Assembly: GCA_032821775.1 (NCBI GenBank)
Contig: JAVLRN010000016.1
Location: 186,001-250,000 of the forward strand
DNA: 64,000 nucleotides
Reading direction: 5' to 3'
From: Sanguinoderma infundibulare
Taxonomy: Eukaryota > Basidiomycota > Agaricomycetes > Polyporales > Polyporaceae
Under the pieces are notes generated by a model, which was given only the letters and a program-made list of their open reading frames with translations, was not told where the DNA came from and ran no database searches. Shown here piece after piece: positions 57,181-64,000 of this stretch (positions are counted from its first letter, which is position 1; every line of letters begins with the position of its first letter). The position numbers and the translations under genes were made by a program.

Positions 57181-59259
57181 ATGTTGAAGGATCTCGTCGC
57201 TGCCATCCCTCTCCTCGCCAGCCCCAACTACCTTCTGTGGGCGCCGAAGATGAAGGCTTACCTTCAGTCTAAGGGTTGTTGGATTCTTCCGATGACCAAG
57301 ACCAAGCCTGCCAGTGCTGACACCGACCAGGAGAAGATTGACCGCTGGGAAGGTGAGGATGCCGAAGCCCAAGGCAACATCCATCTCCGCATTGATAACG
57401 CCATCGGTACTGCGATTGCGTCCAAGGACACTGCCCTTGAGATGTAGAACTACCTCAGGGACACCTACAGCAAGCCCAGCATCCTGGTTGTCTACCAGGA
57501 CTTCCGTGCCGCCATGGGCATCACCATCCCTAGTGACTTCAACCCCATTCCTGCAATGGACAAGCTCCGCGCTCACTTCCAGACTCTCGAGACCAACCAG
57601 TTCACCATTGCCGAGCACATCAAGGGGATGATCCTCCTCTCGAAGCTCCCATCAGTGATGGACGCCATCATCCAGGTCTACACCTCGGGCCTCACCACGA
57701 CGGCGACCACTCCTGCTGTCCAACAGGTCACCTTCGATGAGGTGCGCAACCATGTCATTATGTACTGGGAGCAGTGCCAGGGGCATCACCAGCAGAAGCC
57801 GCGTGACAGCGCAAACAAGATCAGTGTGGTCAAGCACAAGCTGCAAGACCCCACTTTCCACCAGCAGCAGCATCAGCAGCACCCTTATGGGCAGCAGCAC
57901 CAGCAGCAGCACCCTCAGGGGCAGCAGCAGCAAGGCCAAGGCCATCGTGGCAGGCGTGGAGGATGCGGCCGTTTCCAGCAGCACCAAGGTGCGCACCAGC
58001 ACGCCCACATCGCCCACGTCGCTGATGTACTTTCCAACATCACCAAGGGCACGCTGCCACACCTGGAGGACCCGTGCACACTCCTGCGCAAGCCAGTCCA
58101 CGCGGAAACTGGCCTCAACCACCAGTACCTGGTGCTCACGCGTGCGTTCGCCCTCGCGACTCAACTAGGCATGGAGCCGACCATCGAGCGCATCAAAATG
58201 CTCGAGATGCTCATCATGGCCAGCAGCCAAACCAGCCCGGCCAATGAGGACACGCTCAAGGACCCCATCCCAACACCGATGACAGAGCTGCACTCAATGT
58301 GCTCATTGCAGGCATCCTCTACGATGCCCAGTGTGGACTCCCACACTGCCAGCCCAGACGTGTCGCGCAGCCCAACGCCCCTCGCGGGCCCCAGCAGTGC
58401 ATGGATCGTCGAGGTGGACAGCAGCAAGGACTCGGACCATGAGGACTGCAAGCCCAAGTGCCGCCAGTGCACCCTCAAGGAGCGCATCAGGCCGCACCTC
58501 AGGGAGCGCATAGGCACAGTTGTCGAGGACGTCGACATGGAGGACACTGTGTCCCTTGGGCTCAGCAGTGAAGATGAGCAGGACGACAACATTGAGGAGT
58601 TCTTCAATCGTCAATGGTCAGTCCATTCCCCACTACACAATGAGTTGTATGCTGACTTCACGCCTCAACCGGCAGTGACTAGTGTCGCAAGTCCCTCTCG
58701 TCATGTAGGTGCATCGCGCATACCTGTAGCTACACCTTTATTATCAGTAGCTACAGATGATAATAAGTGTGTTCACCACTCTACATATGCAGCGTGCACA
58801 AAGTGTAAGGGGAAAGCGAAATCAATTGTCAACTGTGACGAAAGTATGTGGATGCTCAACTCAGGAGCATCAATGCACTTCACCCATTCTATGGGTGATT
58901 TTGCTGATTTCCACTATTATAAGACCAAACTGCCACTCAACACTGCTGATGGCGTAACTTATATGACTGGCGAAGGCACTGTCTTCCTACTTCTGGAGAC
59001 AGGCGGAACATTAAGGCTGAAGAACATCACCTTAGTTCCAAGTCTCACCAACAAACTCATTTCTATGGGTGCTCTTCTGCGAGATGGGATGTCGGCGCAT
59101 GCTACTACCACCAAGATCTCACTCTACCGCAACAATGAGCACGTCGTTTCCTTTGAACTGTGCAATGTTGGTGATACAATCTATGTGATTTATACGCAGC
59201 CAGTAAAGGTGCGAAACATGATTGCGCTGAAAGGCGTGTCATACGCGGTGTATGACTGA
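57181..59259 (+). pseudogene. copia gag-protease region
   Basis: Starts MLKDLVAAIPLLASPNYLLW. A TAG at about 57445-57447 replaces what is a Trp codon in the family motif W-x-Y-L-x-x-x-Y-x-K-P-S, and the frame then continues through Gln/His-rich repeats and a Cys-rich patch. The protease core reads NSGASMHF where a catalytic D-S-G is expected, so Asp is changed to Asn. Frame ends at the junction with the nested insertion at 59262. Confidence 0.85.
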
Positions 59260-59261
59260 TC

Positions 59262-60213
59262 TGTTGGACAGGTACAGGCTGGCAGGAGAGCCAGTTCAGC
59301 ACCGGAACTGCCTTGGCTCTGAAGAGCCTATCTTTAGGTTCAGAGAGCTGCCAGGGTGAAGGGAGGACAGGGAGTCAGTCCAGGAAGGACCTGAGGAGGA
59401 AAGCGAGAGCTCAAGGCGCAGGATGTGTGCTAGGCGCAACACGATCTAGTGTGGACTCTACATGTACTCTCTATTCATTTGCTATGCTGCACAGATGATT
59501 TGGTTCTTGGCACATGACCTGAAAAGGCTGACTAAGGTTCAAGCATGATGACTGATACACATTACTGTACACATGCTCAGTCAGCGCAGGTTTTTCTTTT
59601 TGTATGATGGGACTTTATTGTTATTTGGGAATGACTATTATACTCTATCCTTTTATCCTTTGAGCATTCCCACACTACAAACTTTGACCTATTATTCCTC
59701 ATACTTAATTGTTTGAGGATAACTTTTATCCTAGCCTATTGTACTTGAGAATATTCTCAGGTATATAGCACAATAATTGTGCATATTTCATGGTATGGAT
59801 ATGTTACTCCCATGCTGATTGGTGGACTATTGTTTATTCTCTTATTGTCCATAGGATTATTTCTCACAGCCTGTATATACTCATTGTCTAAGGACAATGA
59901 GCACTTTAACAGTATTGTGCTATTTTTAGATACAGTATTGTGTCTATAGCCTATTGTCCAGACTTAGCACAATAGCACAATAGCCTGTTTATTTGTATTT
60001 GGTTCTAGATAGCTACTAGTATATAAAGACCTCAGCTAGGTCCCCCAAGAATGACAAATTCAGTTTCCCCCAGACTGGTGTTCCACCTCTGACAGGTGCT
60101 CCTGGTGCAACTGTGCACAATAGTTCCCCTCTGAGAGTTAGAAAGCCTCTGACAGGCTTGCTCTCTATTATCCCCTTCCATACCTCACCCTTACCTATCA
60201 TTACCTATACCTC
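59262..60213. mobile_element. nested LTR-like insertion in copia pol, about 950 bp
   Basis: Begins TGTTGGACAGG and is flanked by CTGATC on both sides (59256-59261 and 60213-60218), a probable target-site duplication. Removing the insert keeps the protease frame in phase with the pre-integrase frame further on. AT-rich, non-coding, with a promoter-like TAGTATATAAAGAC near 60018. The right end (..TATACCTC) is not the canonical CA, so boundaries may be off by a few bases. Confidence 0.65.
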
Positions 60214-60312
60214 TGATCACTATCATGGACACCTGGAGGAATATCTGACCTAAAGTCTGGTCCGATTACTTCAGACACACTTTACCTAGTAGTAGTTTCT
60301 ATTAGGTAGTTT

Positions 60313-61103
60313 GTGCGTATCTCAGGCATTGACCATGAAACTCTCCACCGTTGCTTAGGTCATCCTTCAGACGATGTGTTGAGACACCTTCAGAAACACA
60401 CTGAGAAGTGTCCGATTGTCAAGACTCCCAAAAAGGACTCGATTTGCTGTGGATGTGCTGAAGGCAAAATGCCATCGCAATCACATCCAATTGATAATCG
60501 GTGTGCATCCTGACCTTTTGAGCTGATCCACGTTGATCTGAAGTTGTTCCCTGTGCTGTCATACCACAAGTACCAGCATATGATCCTACTCTATGATGAC
60601 TACTCGTCACATGTGTGGGCGATTTGCCTTCGCACCAAAGACAATGCACTGCAGTCTACACGACAATGGTTCTCGTATGTCGAGACACAGTACAATGCGA
60701 AAGTAATCAAGTGGAAATCAGATTCTGGAGGTGAACTTAAATCGCACACCTTCAACAACATGCTCAAAGACAGAGGCATCGAGATCATTCCTAGCGTGCC
60801 TCATATTCATCAACAGAATGGCCATGCAGAGCGAATCATTCATACGCTCATGGACAAGAGCAAGGCAATGCAGCACAATGCCTGCATCCCTCAATCCTGG
60901 TGGGAATTCTCCTTCGAACACACAGCGCACCTATACAACAGGACCCCCATGCGTTGCCTTGAATGGCGGATGCCTTATGAACTTTTGAATAGTACCAAGC
61001 CAGACATCAGTCACCTACGCGTCTTCGGTTGTGGTGCATATGTCTTTTTGCCACCTGAAGTTCGCAAAAACAAATTATCGCCCAAGTCAGAGCTGATGAT
61101 TTA
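60313..61103 (+). pseudogene. copia pre-integrase and integrase core
   Basis: Pre-integrase zinc motif HRCLGHPSDDVLRHL ..CCGC. A TGA at about 60508-60510 follows RCAS, then ELIHVDLK (first catalytic Asp), DYSSHVWAI, WKSDSGGEL (second Asp) and NGHAERIIHTLMDKS (Glu). The DDE residues are intact. The frame is broken at 61104 by a solo LTR. Confidence 0.88.
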
Positions 61104-61624
61104 TGTTGAACATTATGGTATGGATCACTCTGGACATTGGGCTGTGTATCACTGCCACAGTCACATGCTATGTACTTCCTTACTGTATATGGTTTTCTTT
61201 GTACTTTTACTATTGTTCTCTGTCCAGACCTGTCCAGCTTCATCTAGGACAATCTACACTACTCTGGACTCTTCTAGATAGCACTAGTTCATTCCATACT
61301 ATGGTGTGATATGATGCAATACTCATGTCATGGACTTACTCATTGTACATGTGACCCTTATGGTCGCTGACTCATGCACTCCTCTCTGTAGTATATAAGG
61401 ACTGCATTCTGCGCCCTTGCTCTTCAGTTGTTCGCTCACTGACTGAAGAGTAAGTACCTACTATTACCTACTGGTTACTGGCACTGTACTGATGGTACTG
61501 TAGTCTCTCTTGGTTCGACTTACAGGTACTTACTAGTGCAATACTAGTCATTCGCTCACTGACTGAAGATCTCTCTTAGTTCAACTTACAGTTGGTCCAT
61601 TGCCTCACAGCCTGGAGTTTTACA
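61104..61624. mobile_element. nested solo LTR, 521 bp, with ATTTA target duplication
   Basis: Starts TGTTGAACAT, ends GTTTTACA, and is flanked by ATTTA at 61099-61103 and 61625-61629. Excising it with one duplication copy joins the pol frame exactly (..LMIY|IGVGASNH..). Inside are a TATA-like GTATATAAGG near 61390 and two repeated words, TTCGCTCACTGACTGAAGA (about 61429 and 61549) and a TCTCTCTTGGTTCGACTTACA-like segment. Confidence 0.92.
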
Positions 61625-64000
61625 ATTTATATTGGTGTTGGTGCCAGTAACCACAATCATAAGTTCATACGCTCACCAAACAACATCATTTTTACTGCTG
61701 CACAAGTGTTATTTGATGAAAGTTTGTTTCCTAAATGCTCACATGATAAGAAGCGACAAGGGCAGCAGAGTGCGCCCGAACCAGTTGAATCTGCGGACCA
61801 GGCAACTACTCCTTCTTTACTCCCTAATGACGATGATGAGCAACATTGTCCTCCCGCAAAACCTTCCAAAAAGGGCAAGGGAAATGCACAAGGCCAAGCA
61901 CATGCACCAGCTCCGGCTGTACCCCCTGTACCTCCTCAACCTCGCGCACAGCGCAGAGGAGATGTACCAGAAGTGCAACACCCTATGCCGCCGCAACCTC
62001 CTTCGGTTGAACAGCCAGTCACACCACGATGGTCTGGGAGGGAGCGGAATGTATCAGTTCGTGAAGGTAATGTCTATGGTGAATCACGACACCCTACAGA
62101 CATTTTTAAGGATGTTGAGAAACAGGGATCGTGGAAGAAGTTGGTTGGTGAGCAACCGAGTCGCTCTCGGACCCCACCAGCTTCAAGGGATGAGCAGGTT
62201 CCCAGACCTAGCCATGCCCGATCACTTCCACAATCACGACAGAGATCTGCTGAATGCAATCCACCCGTTCCACTTCCACCTTCGATGTGCACGTATCGGG
62301 AATCAACTCCCATAGTCTCATCTAGTAGTAGCGACAACGAGGAAGAGGAGGACTTGGGTTCAGACCCAATACCTGCATTTGTCCCTCCTCAACCTGAGCC
62401 AGTCACTCCTAGTCCAGATTGCTCAGACCCTGATGATGATGATGATAATGATGATGACGAGGATGAAGATGAAGATGAATCTGAAGAAGAGTTGTCAGGT
62501 CACTCGTCAGAAGAAGTCGAAGGTGTCTTGCGTGCAACTAGAACTGATGTGGCACAACTATGCTGGGAAGGGGGAGCTAGTCTCATCCAATACCTTATTG
62601 CAAAAGTGATTCCACCAGATGAGGGGGAGAAAGTCTCACTGCCCAATGTGCATGAGTGGACTTACCGTGATATTGCCAGTCTACCAAAGGCTGAGCAAAA
62701 GGAGTGGTTTACCGCTTGCCGCGAAGAACTAGAGGCCCTTCGCAGGCATGATGTTTATGACTTGGTTGACCGTCCGAAAGGACGCAAGGTCGTGAAAAAC
62801 TGCTGGGTATTTGACGTCAAAACTGACGGTCATAAGAAAGCCAGACTTGTAGCGAAAGGCTTCTCCCAGGTCGAAGGCGAAGACTTCGACAAGATATTCT
62901 CCCCAGTTGTCCGCTTTGAGACAGTCCATCTCATCATGGCACTTGCAGCACTCGAGGACTGGCACATCTCAGGACTTGATGTTCGCAGTGCTTATTTGTA
63001 TGGCAAGCTGGATGAGGAGATCTACCTGGAGCAGCCAGAAGGATTTCACATCCCTGGCTCTGAGCACAAAGTCTTCAGACTGAAGCATGCTCTATATGGA
63101 CTTAAGCAGGCAGGTTTAGCATGGTGGCGCACCTTGTCTGAGTCCATGAAGTTGATGGGCTATAAACGGCTCATCAACGATGCAGGTTTATACATCTACA
63201 AATGTCACTCTGATGGCGCAATGGTAGTTGTAATCGTCTATGTTGACAATGCGCTTTTCTGTGGGTGCGACAAGAAGCTTGTAGCATTACTCAAAGCTCG
63301 CTTCATGAAGAAATGGAAATGTTGCGATTTAGGTGATGCCAAAGAGTTTCTGCGCATGCGCATTACTCGCATTGGCCAAAAGATCTTTTTAGATCAGCGC
63401 GCATACTTGGAGAAAGTATTGGACCGCTGCAGTATGACAAATGCGCGACCATCTTCAACTCCACTCCCTGCGGGTTATATACCTGCACCTAACACAGGAC
63501 AAGCTACACCGGAGCTTCTCTCCAGGTATCAGAAAGTTATCAGCTCTCTACTTTACCTCATGCTGGGTATGAGGCCAGACATAGCTTTCGCTGTGACCAA
63601 ATTGACACAGTACGCCGCAAATCTGACCGAGGATCACCTCAGCAAGGCACTTCACATTTGCTGCTACCTCATCGGTACCAAGAACTATGCCTTGGTTTAT
63701 AACGGCGACTCTCAGCTTGGCTTAATTGCCGCAACCGATAGTGATTGGGCTTCAGACCCACACTCTTGATGATCGCAAACTGGCTTCATGCTGAAGTTAG
63801 CGAACTGTGCATTCTCGTGGGTTTCACGTGCACAGAAGACCATTGCCCTCTCCTCCACTGAGGCTGAGTACATGGCAATGAGCGACTGTAGTTGCCAAAT
63901 AGTTTGGGTTCACAACTTGCTTGCTGAACTTGGCTATAACCTCAGTCGCGTACCGCTATCTGGAGATAACCAAGGCTCCATACACATCAGACAAAATGCT
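61625..64000 (+). pseudogene. copia integrase tail, reverse transcriptase and RNase H
   Basis: After an integrase C-terminal part and an acidic Pro-rich linker comes the RT: VKNCWVFDVKTDGHKKARLV, FSPVVRFETVHLIMALAA, LDVRSAYLYGKLDEEIYLEQ, ALYGLKQAGLAWW. The active-site motif is YVDN instead of YVDD, so the second catalytic Asp is lost. RNase H begins AATDSDWASDPHS, is interrupted by a TGA pair (63767-63772), then continues SQTGFMLKLANCAFSWVSRA to SSTEAEYMAM and GDNQGSI before the window ends. Confidence 0.9.

Larger units (their letters stand above)
56474..64000 (+). mobile_element. Ty1/copia LTR retrotransposon, inactive, continues past window
   Basis: Order 5' LTR, primer site, gag, protease, pre-integrase/integrase, reverse transcriptase, RNase H identifies the copia type. 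The element inserted into the FunK1 gene. Coding sequence is broken by TAG at about 57445, TGA at about 60508 and a TGA pair at about 63767-63772. Catalytic residues in protease and reverse transcriptase are replaced. Two LTR-type elements are nested in it (59262-60213 and 61104-61624). The 3' LTR is outside the window. Confidence 0.9.

Noticed and set aside
61592..61624. The reverse transcriptase frame extended back into the solo LTR.
   Set aside because: The first codons belong to the inserted LTR; the true upstream continuation is the integrase frame ending at 61103.

Overview
The window is genomic DNA of a filamentous basidiomycete, most likely an Agaricomycete of polypore type. The genes carry many short introns of about 50-65 nt with GTRNGY donors and YAG acceptors, and coding DNA is GC-rich. 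It holds families expanded in mushroom-forming fungi (DUF6535, DUF6533, HET, FunK1-type kinases) beside ordinary eukaryotic housekeeping genes (RPB7, NAA10/ARD1, VPS10, a ZNF511-like zinc finger protein, tRNA-Ile). All exon chains were worked out by hand from splice motifs, reading phase and comparison between paralogues inside the window. No transcripts or databases were consulted.

Layout. 1-3.6 kb: 3' part of a DUF6535 membrane protein gene (+) and a DUF1275 (YoaK-type) membrane protein gene (+). 4.9-9.3 kb: hybrid histidine kinase HK1 (-). 9.3-12.1 kb: nothing convincing. 12.1-16.1 kb: a decayed block with a HET pseudogene and a DUF6533 gene (copy A) that cannot be spliced into one frame, both +. 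17.1-18.4 kb: substrate-binding-protein-like gene PBP-A (+). 19.8-20.7 kb: NAA10 (+). 21.2-26.7 kb: hybrid histidine kinase HK2 (+), a close paralogue of HK1 in opposite orientation, whose first intron holds a broken MYND-finger fragment. 27.7-35.4 kb: PBP-B, an intact HET gene and an intact DUF6533 gene (copy B), all -. About 5-36 kb is therefore a locus of inverted, rearranged and unequally decaying duplicates. 36.4-39.7 kb: a DUF6533 tail remnant and two tandem copies of an unknown membrane/coiled-coil family, one with a nonsense codon. 40.0-43.2 kb: a protein kinase and a C2H2 zinc finger protein (+).

From 43.7 kb the sequence is mostly conserved housekeeping: RPB7 (-), tRNA-Ile(AAT) (+), a truncated Tc1/mariner-like element with inverted repeats, a classical SDR oxidoreductase (-) and VPS10 (+). 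From 54.4 kb a FunK1 kinase gene is cut off by a Ty1/copia retrotransposon that runs out of the window. The retrotransposon has a 5' LTR, an internal initiator-tRNA primer site, gag, protease, integrase and reverse transcriptase. It is inactive: it has four stop codons, altered catalytic residues and two nested LTR-type insertions with target-site duplications. Most of its inactivating changes look like CpG to TpG/CpA transitions.

Functionally, the two kinases would be phosphorelay sensors and VPS10 a Golgi-to-vacuole sorting receptor. NAA10 and RPB7 are core cellular machinery. The HET, DUF6533, PBP-like and unknown genes form the variable accessory part. I found no CRISPR, prokaryotic operon or obvious new defence system. 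The most notable observations are the duplicated locus, a segment that is an apparent intron in HK1 but open coding sequence in HK2, and the datable nest of transposons.
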